64,000 bases of DNA, taken from assembly GCA_029213045.1 (NCBI GenBank), contig JARGPN010000010.1, positions 372,001-436,000 on the forward strand. The letters are read 5' to 3'. Made by a program: the position numbers and the translations under genes. Shown here in pieces: positions 35,237 through 45,696 of this stretch. Under the pieces are notes generated by a model. The model was not told the DNA's origin. It was given only the letters and a program-made list of their open reading frames with translations, and did no database searches. This stretch comes from Alcanivoracaceae bacterium (lineage in GTDB: Bacteria; Pseudomonadota; Gammaproteobacteria; Pseudomonadales; Alcanivoracaceae). Positions within the stretch are counted from its first letter, which is position 1. Every line of letters begins with the position of its first letter.

Positions 35237-36652
35237 TTAACCTTTCTGCAACCCCAGATCAGTGCGGCACTCCGCCGCCAGCTGCTGCGCTTTCGGCTCA
35301 CGAAACCGCGTCTCGACAAAGCGAATATATTGCTCGGCTTTACCGGCCAAATTAAATTCTTTTTTCAACAACGAAGCGACAAATAAATAGGCTTCCGCCA
35401 AGCCAGGCCATGTCGGCGCGCGTTTGTGTAAATCCAGCAGAATGTTGAGTGCGACTTTGGCCTCGCCATTTTCCGCCAGCAACTTTGCCACGTCCCACGT
35501 CGATTGCGCGGTGGCAGGCCTGAACCCAGCATCCATTTGCCGATAGCGCCTGACCAATTCAACCACGCGATATTCTTGCTGGTTATTCATCAGCAAATCG
35601 AGGTACCGACTGGCGTGCTCTAGCTGATCCTCTTTGCGCCCTAGCGCGGTCAGTAGCTTTTCATATTGCTCATTGAGTGACAGTGAGCCGCCTTTTTTTT
35701 CCAACTTAAGCTTATACGTGGATACAACCTTGTCGTACTTCCCTTCACGCAATAGCACAGCCTGACGTCGCTCATCTTCCGGTTTGCGCGCACGCCGCTG
35801 ACGCATGGCCGTCTCGTCTTGCAGCGGCGACAAATAGCCGAGCTTTTCACGATGCTGACAAATCAAATAGCCGAGTAAATGAGCGGTCAAAAAGAAAAAC
35901 CAACCGACAATTACGGCCGACGCGGGAAGTCCGATAAAACTCGGCAACAGGTCGTAGAGCACACTGCAGACAATTGATACGCCGATAAACGTCGCAAAGA
36001 GAAATAGCGCCGCAAGAAAATAATCTACGCCAACGACGGCCAGCGTATTTAACAAACGTTGCGGTGCCAGACACGCGGCGATATTCCCGTCCAAGACCAC
36101 TTGCAATAAAGCCAGCGTTAACCAAAACCATGCCAACAAAGCAATGCCAGCGCCTTTGAGCATGCCGAAATAGAAAAAACCGTAGCCTAATGCGACTAGG
36201 CCTCCGGCAAATAACAACCAAAACTGTGCGCCCTTGGCGTAGAACTCTTGCTGCTTCACCACTGTGTATTCTGGCGGCCGCATACGCGCGCCCGCAGAGT
36301 ATTCAACAATGGCAGCAGCCAAAAAACCCAGCGGCAGACCCAGCGCCACGGCAATGCCCACACCAACCCAATTCGGTGGCGCCACAGCGCACAACACCGC
36401 CACAGCAAGCACGATCACCATCGGGTCACGACTCATTGGGTATTGCACAAAATGCGATAAAATCTTCCAGAATGGATCCTGCGCAACCTGACGCCCGGTT
36501 TGCTTCAGCGCTTTATTGCAAATGAAGCAACGCGCGCGGCCACTGTCGGCGGCCTCATCAGATGCCACACAATCTTCACAAAAATGCACGCCGTCGTCGG
36601 GGCAATACCAACTTGCCTGAACCCCCGGATGGTACTTACAGGTATGTTTCAT
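35237..36652 (-). CDS. B-box-like zinc-finger membrane protein with helical-repeat tail
   Basis: A 471-residue protein. Residues 1-48 form a zinc-binding module with ligand spacing C5-x2-H8-x8-C17-x7-C25-x2-C28-x13-C42-x2-C45, like prokaryotic B-box fingers. Residues ~77-265 contain about six or seven membrane helices. The C-terminal ~190 residues are helical and TPR-like. GGAG lies before the ATG. It is convergent with the rhomboid-like gene and divergent from lnt by 76 nt, so it splits the usual corC-lnt operon. Domain parallels with its neighbour (membrane core plus TPR-like tail) suggest the two may work together; this is inference. Confidence 0.8.
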   Translation of the reverse strand: MKHTCKYHPGVQASWYCPDDGVHFCEDCVASDEAADSGRARCFICNKALKQTGRQVAQDPFWKILSHFVQYPMSRDPMVIVLAVAVLCAVAPPNWVGVGIAVALGLPLGFLAAAIVEYSAGARMRPPEYTVVKQQEFYAKGAQFWLLFAGGLVALGYGFFYFGMLKGAGIALLAWFWLTLALLQVVLDGNIAACLAPQRLLNTLAVVGVDYFLAALFLFATFIGVSIVCSVLYDLLPSFIGLPASAVIVGWFFFLTAHLLGYLICQHREKLGYLSPLQDETAMRQRRARKPEDERRQAVLLREGKYDKVVSTYKLKLEKKGGSLSLNEQYEKLLTALGRKEDQLEHASRYLDLLMNNQQEYRVVELVRRYRQMDAGFRPATAQSTWDVAKLLAENGEAKVALNILLDLHKRAPTWPGLAEAYLFVASLLKKEFNLAGKAEQYIRFVETRFREPKAQQLAAECRTDLGLQKG

Positions 36653-36728
36653 TATTCTTCTCCGCGACGATGCGTTTGGCTAAGCGCTTTCTTTACTAAC
36701 TTCTTAATGCAAAAGGCTTCTTTTCTCA

Positions 36729-38225
36729 ATGCAAAAGCGATTGACCGCCCTAATTGCCGGACTGCTGTACCCTTTTGCCTTCGCGCCGTATGAACTTTGG
36801 CCACTGGTCATCGTCAGCATTGCCCTGTTTTATAGGTTACTGCAAGGCACTCAAAGCAAAGAAGCCGCATGGATAGGTTTTTGCTACGGCCTAGGCGTGT
36901 TCGGTTATGGCGTCAGCTGGTTGTACGTCAGTGTGCACACCTATGGCGGTACGCCAATCTGGCTTGCGGTGCCTCTGACTGCTTTGTTCTGCGCTACGTT
37001 AGCGCTATACGCTTCTTTGCTGGGCCTGCTGAGTGCGCAACTCAAGCACCACGCGCTCGCCTTTGTTGGGCTCTGGTGTCTCGTCGATGTTTTCAGAGGG
37101 TGGTTTTTAACTGGCTTTCCGTGGCTATACCCTGGCTATGCACTCATCGATACGCCGCTGGCAAACCTCGCCACCGTTGGCGGCATTTGGTTAGTCTCGC
37201 TAGCCACTGTGTTGTCAGCCGTGGCGCTGGCAACCGTTCGATTCTGGCAACGACAATGGCTCTACCCGCTAGCCGCGGCAGGGGCGTGGATTCTCTCTTT
37301 TTTCATTTCGCCACAATTATGGGTCACGCCCACCACCGACAAGATGACCGACGTCGCGCTAGTGCAAGGCAATATTCCGCAAGACATCAAATGGCTGATG
37401 ACCCAACAAAGCGCCACGCGGCAAATTTATGCTGACCTCACTGAACGCGTCGCCAACAACATCCAACAACCCACGCTAGTGGTCTGGCCCGAATCTGCGA
37501 TTACCGAGTTTTATCAAGACGCCGTGCCCTTTTTGCAGGCGCAAGGAGAGCGTGTCGCAGAAAAAGGCGGTGCCTTAATCAGCGGCATGCCGTGGCGCGT
37601 CAATCAAATGCATGGTTATCAGTTTTATAACAGCATTGCCGTCGTGGATGGCGGTCAAGGCGTCTACCACAAACAAAAGCTGGTTCCCTTTGGCGAATAT
37701 GTGCCGCTCGAAGATGTGATACGCGGTGCGATTCCCTTTTTTGATTTGCCAATGTCGAGCTTTACCCGCGGCACACCTACACAAGACAATCTTGGTGCGC
37801 TTGGTCTCACTATTGCCCCGTTTATTTGCTATGAAGTGTTGTATCCTGAGCTAGTCTCGACACGGAGTCACAATGCTGAAGTGATGCTCACGGTCAGCAA
37901 CGATGCATGGTTTGGCACGTCTGACGGCCCTTGGCAGCACTTTCAAATGACGCGCATGCGCACATTAGAAACGGGGCGCTGGTTACTGCGCGGCACGAAT
38001 AACGGCGTCACCGCTGTGATTGATGCAAACGGCAAAGTGCGCGACCAATTGCCACAATTTGAACGTGGCGTGTTAACCAGCCGCTTCTTACCGGTGGCCG
38101 GAGAAACACCGTTTATGCGCACCGGCGGATGGCCTTGGTGGCTATTGGCGGCGCTATTCTGTATTCCGGCGTTGCGCAGAGTTATTTCAAGCTCGCACAG
38201 TGAGCGGAGCAATAAGGAGTCATAA
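36729..38225 (+). CDS. lnt: apolipoprotein N-acyltransferase
   Basis: A 498-residue inner-membrane enzyme that adds the third acyl chain to the N-terminal Cys of lipoproteins. It has an N-terminal membrane bundle (about 7-195) and a nitrilase-like periplasmic domain with the triad Glu255 (WPESAI), Lys315 (HKQKLVPFGE) and Cys367 (FICYEV). A final helix lies near the C-terminus. It needs its own promoter here because the upstream gene points the other way. The 76-nt gap before it is AT-rich with no clear boxes. Confidence 0.96.
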   Translation: MQKRLTALIAGLLYPFAFAPYELWPLVIVSIALFYRLLQGTQSKEAAWIGFCYGLGVFGYGVSWLYVSVHTYGGTPIWLAVPLTALFCATLALYASLLGLLSAQLKHHALAFVGLWCLVDVFRGWFLTGFPWLYPGYALIDTPLANLATVGGIWLVSLATVLSAVALATVRFWQRQWLYPLAAAGAWILSFFISPQLWVTPTTDKMTDVALVQGNIPQDIKWLMTQQSATRQIYADLTERVANNIQQPTLVVWPESAITEFYQDAVPFLQAQGERVAEKGGALISGMPWRVNQMHGYQFYNSIAVVDGGQGVYHKQKLVPFGEYVPLEDVIRGAIPFFDLPMSSFTRGTPTQDNLGALGLTIAPFICYEVLYPELVSTRSHNAEVMLTVSNDAWFGTSDGPWQHFQMTRMRTLETGRWLLRGTNNGVTAVIDANGKVRDQLPQFERGVLTSRFLPVAGETPFMRTGGWPWWLLAALFCIPALRRVISSSHSERSNKES

Positions 38226-38226
38226 C

Positions 38227-38652
38227 ATGAGCGAATTTAAGAAGTTAACTGACCAGCTTTTCGTTTCCGCGCAACTTAGCCTTGATGATATTCAAGCGGC
38301 GAAAGCGGCTGGCTTTAAAACCATTATCAACAACCGCCCGAACAATGAATCCGACGATCAACCGGACGGTGCAGAGATTGAGAATGCGGTGCGCAATGCC
38401 GGCCTAGCGTATTACCACCAGCCCGTTGTATCGGGGCAAATTACTGATGAAAACGTCGACGGATTCGGGCAACTACTTAGCAGCGTGGAAGGACCTACAT
38501 TAGCGTTTTGTCGCACCGGCACGCGCTGCACGTTTTTATGGGCGCTTAGCCAAGCCGCGCACGAGGAATTGCCCGAGCTGGCCAACAAAGCAGCCTCGGC
38601 GGGATATGACTTATCGGGGTTAATGCCGCGCCTGTTGCAACGCAAAGCCTAG
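38227..38652 (+). CDS. TIGR01244-type phosphatase/sulfurtransferase domain protein (DUF442)
   Basis: A 141-residue protein of the DUF442/Blh-like family, structurally a dual-specificity phosphatase-like fold. The P-loop is CRTGTR (CxxxxxR-like), with FKTIINNRPNNE near the start. The true substrate is not known; in other bacteria the family sits near sulfide or lipid metabolism genes. AAGGAG lies 9 nt before the ATG. It starts one base after the lnt stop, so it is probably co-transcribed. Confidence 0.85.
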   Translation: MSEFKKLTDQLFVSAQLSLDDIQAAKAAGFKTIINNRPNNESDDQPDGAEIENAVRNAGLAYYHQPVVSGQITDENVDGFGQLLSSVEGPTLAFCRTGTRCTFLWALSQAAHEELPELANKAASAGYDLSGLMPRLLQRKA

Positions 38653-38685
38653 AACGACGACGTTTTCTCTCGGTGACGTGACATC

Positions 38686-38706
38686 GCACTGGCCTAGCGC
38701 CAGTGC
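38686..38706. other. hairpin at convergent gene ends
   Basis: Perfect stem GCACTGGC / GCCAGTGC with loop CTAGC, covering the stop codon of the ydcF-like gene. No T-run follows on either strand; it may be a weak terminator or an mRNA 3' stabiliser. Confidence 0.5.
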
Positions 38707-39329
38707 AATCCGTACCAGACCAACGCCAACCACTCGTACCAAATTTCCGGCATCAGCGATAATGCCGCTGCCGTCGGCACCCAGTTTGACGTCGGCAACC
38801 GGTCTAGCGGTGCAGGCTCAACGTCTAATCCCTGCGCTCTAAAGCACATCATCGCCCGCGTCATATGGGGTCTATCAGTAACCAAAAGCACCCTGGATAC
38901 GCCTTTGCGCACCAATAATTTGGCGGCGTTCTCGGCGTTTTCCCATGTCGTGCGACTTTCCTCTTCCAGCCACACCGATTGCAACGGCGCGCGCATGCGC
39001 ACTTCTTCTGCCATGAGCGCTGCCTCGCTCGGCACATCACCTTGCGAGCCTGTCGGCGATTCCGAGGAGAGGTGCTTGCCACCTCCACATAACAGCAACG
39101 GCAACTTGCGCGCTTGTGCTTGCACCAAACCGTGCTGCAAGCGTCGCAACCCAATCACGCCCGTCACATATTTGCCAGCCCGTTGACGATGTCCAGCACC
39201 AAGCACCACCACGACCTGTGGACGCACCTCGGTGCCACGACGAAAAAACAAAGGAGGGTACAACGCGCGAATCGTCACCGGCATGGTGCCGAATATCAGC
39301 GCAATCAAAATCACCCACATCACCGTCAT
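38694..39329 (-). CDS. YdcF family (DUF218) membrane-anchored protein
   Basis: A 211-residue protein with an N-terminal helix (MWVILIALIFGTMPVTI) and a DUF218 domain: VVVLGAG, GGG motif (LLLCGGGKH), EEESRTTWENAENA, LLVTDRPHMTRA. The domain is related to vancomycin-resistance SanA and to E. coli ElyC, which affects envelope polysaccharide metabolism. The start at 39329 has a G-rich Shine-Dalgarno-like sequence (seven or more G) upstream; the frame opens further to 39470 but that part is not conserved-looking. Confidence 0.88.
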   Translation of the reverse strand: MTVMWVILIALIFGTMPVTIRALYPPLFFRRGTEVRPQVVVVLGAGHRQRAGKYVTGVIGLRRLQHGLVQAQARKLPLLLCGGGKHLSSESPTGSQGDVPSEAALMAEEVRMRAPLQSVWLEEESRTTWENAENAAKLLVRKGVSRVLLVTDRPHMTRAMMCFRAQGLDVEPAPLDRLPTSNWVPTAAALSLMPEIWYEWLALVWYGLHWR

Positions 39330-39436
39330 GCAGCCCCCCCCGAGAATCTGAGGAGCGCGAGGCAACCACGGCAATATTTCATCACAACAATTACGGTCAT
39401 TTTTATGCTTATAGTTTGTTAGCGCGTTCTCCCTAA

Positions 39437-42007
<2,571 letters not shown>

Positions 42008-42038
42008 TAGCGCAAAAAGGCGTTAAAGAGGAGCTGCC

Positions 42039-42530
42039 GTGGTACGCGTATTAAAAGTGCTGATGATTAGCGCATTGTTGTTGTTCACCGCCTGCGGTTG
42101 GCAATTACGCGGCGCGGCGGACACCGTAGAAATCGACAGCTTAACAATGGTGGGCGGCAGTCCTGAGTTTCGATTCTCATTAGAGCAAGCATTGGAAGAC
42201 GATAACGTGTTGGTGCACGAAGAGTCGCCCACGATATTGGTTCTTTCCAATACAAAATGGCAAACGCGTACCGTCGCATTAGATTCCCTTGGCCGCGCCG
42301 CGGAAATGGAAATTAAAATGAGCTTGCGCTGGCAGCTTAATGCTCGTGAAGGCAAGCCCTACAGCGAACGGCAAACGATCAGCACAACGCGTCGCTACCA
42401 AGTGTCCTCTGACAATGCCACCGGCGCCGCCGATGAAGACCAACTTGCCCGCGAAGATATGCGCAGAGAAATGATTGCGCGAATCATGCGCGCACTCTCC
42501 AAACTGGCACCAACGGTGGACCAGCCCTAA
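42039..42530 (+). CDS. lptE: LPS assembly lipoprotein LptE
   Basis: A 163-residue outer-membrane lipoprotein that plugs and helps fold LptD for LPS export. The lipobox is FTAC (Cys20), followed by the family signature GWQLRGA. GTG start with GAGGAG 5 nt upstream. It lies between leuS and holA, the conserved location. The stop overlaps the holA ATG (TAATG). Confidence 0.93.
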   Translation: MVRVLKVLMISALLLFTACGWQLRGAADTVEIDSLTMVGGSPEFRFSLEQALEDDNVLVHEESPTILVLSNTKWQTRTVALDSLGRAAEMEIKMSLRWQLNAREGKPYSERQTISTTRRYQVSSDNATGAADEDQLAREDMRREMIARIMRALSKLAPTVDQP

Positions 42531-43531
42531 TGCGCATCAAGCCCGAGCAACTGCAACGCGCGTTAAATAAGGATTTGCTTCCTGCGTGGCTGGTGGCGGG
42601 CGACGAGCCCTTTCAAATAGGCGAGTGCTGCGACACGATTCGACGCACCGCCATAGATCAAGGTTTTTCAGACCGACAATTATTTAGTTCAGACACGGGC
42701 ATCGATTGGCCGGAAATTCTCAATGCGTCGCAAAGCATGGGCCTATTTGGCGGGCGCACGCTGATTGAAATACGCCTCGACACAAAGCGCCCCGATAAAG
42801 TCGGCAGCACGATCCTTCAGCAACTTTTAAACAATCCGTCGCCGGATGTGATGCTTCTCATTTCATGCAGCAAACTGGATCGCCGCAAAGATGTCTCTAG
42901 CAAATGGGTGACCGCGCTCGATAGCATTGGTGGCGTCATCGAAATTTGGCCTGTCGCTGCTCCGCAGTTACCGCACTGGATTGAGCAACGCCTGCAAAGC
43001 AAAGGGCTGCGCGCCAACAGTGAAGCCATCGCGTTAATGTCTGAACGCAGTGAAGGCAACTTGCTAGCTTGCGCACAAGAAATCGACAAGCTCGCGTTAC
43101 TGTTTCCAGACGAAGAAATTACGCCGCAAAATGTGCAAGAGTCTGTTGGCAACTCCAGTCGCTATACCGTGTTCGATTTAACCGATGCGTTAAACGATGC
43201 GCCGCGCGCGCTCCGCATTCTCGATGGCCTGCGCTCAGAAGGCGGCGAACCGCCGGTGATTCTGTGGGCGTTAACCCGAGAAATTCGCATGATGGAGGCC
43301 TTTGCATCAGGCAATAGCCAACACGTCCGCCTACCTCCGCAAAAAATTGCCAGCCTCGAACGACAAGCCAATCAACTTGGTTTGCACGGTCTGGGCCGTG
43401 CTTTAACGTTGTCCGCACGCATTGACCAAAGCATCAAAGGCATGCGCGCTGGCGATCCATGGCAAGGTATGGCGGCGCTGATCCTACGTCTCGCCAATTC
43501 ACCGCTCCCCGACGCGCTAGAACAACTTTAG
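42530..43531 (+). CDS. holA: DNA polymerase III delta subunit
   Basis: A 333-residue clamp-loader subunit that opens the beta clamp. Typical features are the early RALNKDLLPAWLVAGDEPFQIGE motif (line-up with AAA+ like domain I), SMGLFGGRTLIEIRL, and a helical C-terminal collar region. ATG overlaps the lptE stop. Last gene of the operon. Confidence 0.95.
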   Translation: MRIKPEQLQRALNKDLLPAWLVAGDEPFQIGECCDTIRRTAIDQGFSDRQLFSSDTGIDWPEILNASQSMGLFGGRTLIEIRLDTKRPDKVGSTILQQLLNNPSPDVMLLISCSKLDRRKDVSSKWVTALDSIGGVIEIWPVAAPQLPHWIEQRLQSKGLRANSEAIALMSERSEGNLLACAQEIDKLALLFPDEEITPQNVQESVGNSSRYTVFDLTDALNDAPRALRILDGLRSEGGEPPVILWALTREIRMMEAFASGNSQHVRLPPQKIASLERQANQLGLHGLGRALTLSARIDQSIKGMRAGDPWQGMAALILRLANSPLPDALEQL

Positions 43532-43662
43532 CCCTCACTCGTTCCACAAAAAAAATCGAATAGGTCACGTTAACGTGGCAGCTTAAGGTGTGCTGTGCTA
43601 GAACGGTGTTCTGGGGTCGCTGTATCGGCATCGGGCCGATTTATCTGAGGAGGGAACCTACC

Positions 43663-44565
43663 ATGCACAATATTATTTTTTCCGGCGAATTAGTGGCTGG
43701 CTACGAGACTGACGAAGTAAAAGCTAATCTCGCCAAACTTTTCAAGATTGATGACACGGCAAAGATCAACGCCATTTTTTCCGGCAAAGCGGTCACTCTG
43801 AAGAAGAATCTTGATGCGGAAAAAGCAGCTAAGTACGAAGCGGTGCTCGGCAAAGCAGGCGCGCTATGCCGAATTGATCCACCGCTGCAGAATTTTGATG
43901 ATGTCGACGACGGTCTAATGACCACCTCCGGTGCCGGCGTTAGCTTCGACACCGTTGCCATCACGCCGACGCAAGACCTTACCGGCGCCGCCGAACCTGA
44001 GGCTGAAGCGCAGAGCGAAGAAAGCTATTCGGCGCCCTACGCCACCCCTGATGCGCCGATTGGCGCAGCTGAAAATGATTCGGGTTCCGGCAAGGGCGCA
44101 GTGCTGCCCGATGAAGCCCGCGGCCTTAGTTGGGGCGGCTTCTTCCTAACGCCGATCTGGGGCGTATTTAACGGCACTTTTCTCGCGTTGCTGTCACTGC
44201 TTCCTTATATCAACCTTTTAGTAGCCATTTGGATGCTTATCAAAGGCCGTCAATACGCATGGCAAAACAAACGCTGGTCCAGTGTTGAACATTTCAATAG
44301 CGTGCAAAAGAAATGGTCTATTGCCGGCTTAATCGTTTTCGCTCTCACCATTATACTGACGGTGGGTTCTGTCATTTATGTGGTCAGCATGACCAATGAT
44401 CTCTCCCAGTCGTCGCTAGACATAGACGACGCACAATTCGAGCGCGAAATACAGCAAATTGAAGACCCTGAAATGCAGGAAGCGATGCGTAATTTGCGCA
44501 CGTTGATGGAAGAAGCTGAAGCAGAAGGCGAGTACTACGACGAACGCGACGCTCAGCAAGAGTAA
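43663..44565 (+). CDS. two-domain membrane protein of unknown function
   Basis: A 300-residue protein. Residues 1-70 form a small domain (FSGELVAGYETDEVKANLAKLF ... GKAGALCRI) of a kind I associate with gammaproteobacterial hypotheticals. A disordered acidic linker (~75-150) follows. Residues 156-243 hold two or three membrane helices starting with LSWGGFFLTPIWGVFN, similar to DUF2628-like modules. The tail is an acidic amphipathic helix. GGAGG lies upstream of the ATG. Function unknown; the neighbours do not clarify it. Confidence 0.72.
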   Translation: MHNIIFSGELVAGYETDEVKANLAKLFKIDDTAKINAIFSGKAVTLKKNLDAEKAAKYEAVLGKAGALCRIDPPLQNFDDVDDGLMTTSGAGVSFDTVAITPTQDLTGAAEPEAEAQSEESYSAPYATPDAPIGAAENDSGSGKGAVLPDEARGLSWGGFFLTPIWGVFNGTFLALLSLLPYINLLVAIWMLIKGRQYAWQNKRWSSVEHFNSVQKKWSIAGLIVFALTIILTVGSVIYVVSMTNDLSQSSLDIDDAQFEREIQQIEDPEMQEAMRNLRTLMEEAEAEGEYYDERDAQQE

Positions 44566-44659
44566 TCGCACGCGAGTGTATTGACTCACTCAGCACTGGG
44601 ACAGGCCGGCAACTTTGCTAGCCTGTCCACCCCCTCACTCGACAATAGATTTCACGTCC

Positions 44660-45517
44660 ATGAGCAAAGATCCCGCCGACACCTCATCCATTAGCTTTAC
44701 CGCCCTTTACACCGGACACGTTTGGTACGCCAACGGCATGTCCGCGCCCGCATTTCATAACGCTGGCGGCAGCATGCTGTATCACGCCTTGATGCCTTTT
44801 GAATTTATCGGCAAACAAATTGCGGGCGGCAACATTAAAACCTTTTTGCTGCAACGCCATTTGATTATTGATGCCTTGGTTGAAAAAGCGATTCAAGAAG
44901 ATGGTGTTGAGCAAATTTTAGAAATTGCCTGCGGGATGTCGCCGCGTGGCACTCGTTTCTGCAGTCGCTTCCCACAACTCACCTATATCGAAGGTGATCT
45001 GCCAGGCATGGCAGCGCGTAAACATCGCCTGCTTACCGAGCAAAAAGAAATTACCGAAAAGCATCAAGTCGTGCCGCTGAATATATTTGCGCAAGACTCT
45101 GATGATGCACTAGAAACTGTCATGGCGCGGGCGTTCGATACAAGCAAGCCGGTACTGGTGATTACCGAGGGCTTAGTCAATTATTTCTCGCTAGAAACCA
45201 TCGATGGATTTTGGAAGCGTTTGCAGGCTGCATTAAGTCACTATCCACAAGGCATTTATCTACTCGATAACTACCCACTTTTTGATAACCATCCGCTGCA
45301 TAAAACCATGCGCGTACTAGGCGGCATGCTTGGCACCATCTCGCGTAGCCAAGTGAGCTTTCACTTCGGTAGCGACCATGCAGCGAAAAGCCATTTTGAA
45401 AGCTTCGGATTTAAAAATACCACCGTGCATAACCCAGCTAACTATTATCAACAACTCGCCATACCGCGCTCACGCGGCAACCCTTTTGTTAGAGTGGTTG
45501 AAGCAAGAGTGAAATAG
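44660..45517 (+). CDS. class I SAM-dependent methyltransferase (LCMT-like)
   Basis: A 285-residue soluble methyltransferase resembling the leucine carboxyl methyltransferase/PF04072 group. SAM-binding motif LEIACGMSPRG, acidic YIEGDLPGM, and VITEGLVNYFS are the key points. The substrate is unknown. The start at 44660 is the first with a typical N-terminus; a 45-nt longer frame upstream is less likely. It stands alone, followed by a REP doublet and a terminator. Confidence 0.85.
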   Translation: MSKDPADTSSISFTALYTGHVWYANGMSAPAFHNAGGSMLYHALMPFEFIGKQIAGGNIKTFLLQRHLIIDALVEKAIQEDGVEQILEIACGMSPRGTRFCSRFPQLTYIEGDLPGMAARKHRLLTEQKEITEKHQVVPLNIFAQDSDDALETVMARAFDTSKPVLVITEGLVNYFSLETIDGFWKRLQAALSHYPQGIYLLDNYPLFDNHPLHKTMRVLGGMLGTISRSQVSFHFGSDHAAKSHFESFGFKNTTVHNPANYYQQLAIPRSRGNPFVRVVEARVK

Positions 45518-45525
45518 TTTCTCAA

Positions 45526-45593
45526 TGTGGGAGCCAGCCTGCTGGCGATGGGCCTTCGATCTAGGCGGCATCGCTCGCGGGCAAGCTCCCACA
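45526..45593. repeat. REP doublet (inverted pair), copy D, variant stems
   Basis: Copies at 45526-45549 (forward) and 45570-45593 (reverse), 20 nt apart. The forward copy has a changed but still fully paired stem: GCCAGC-CT-GCTGGC. The reverse copy reads GCTTGC-CC-GCGAGC. The forward-then-reverse order is opposite to copies A, B and C. Confidence 0.85.
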
Positions 45594-45636
45594 TCGCTCA
45601 ATACGCTGATTGCTTTTTCACTTTTCAATCAGGCAT

Positions 45637-45665
45637 AAAAAAGCCCGCACTTGACGGGCTTTTTT
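45637..45665. terminator. bidirectional intrinsic terminator
   Basis: Stem AAAAAAGCCCG / CGGGCTTTTTT with loop CACTTGA, between the convergent methyltransferase and hydrolase-PilZ genes. Confidence 0.93.
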
Positions 45666-45696
45666 ATTTATTCTGCTCTTTTTACACTAAAAGAAA

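Noticed and set aside
38686-38706. Rho-independent terminator between the DUF442 and ydcF-like genes
   Set aside because: The stem is perfect but no T-run follows on either strand, so it is listed only as a hairpin.
43588-43662. Longer N-terminus for the two-domain membrane protein
   Set aside because: The added residues are not family-like, and GGAGG lies before the downstream ATG at 43663.
44599-44628. Hairpin GGACAGGC / GCCTGTCC upstream of the LCMT-like gene as a terminator
   Set aside because: The loop is 14 nt and a C-rich tract follows instead of T; weak support.
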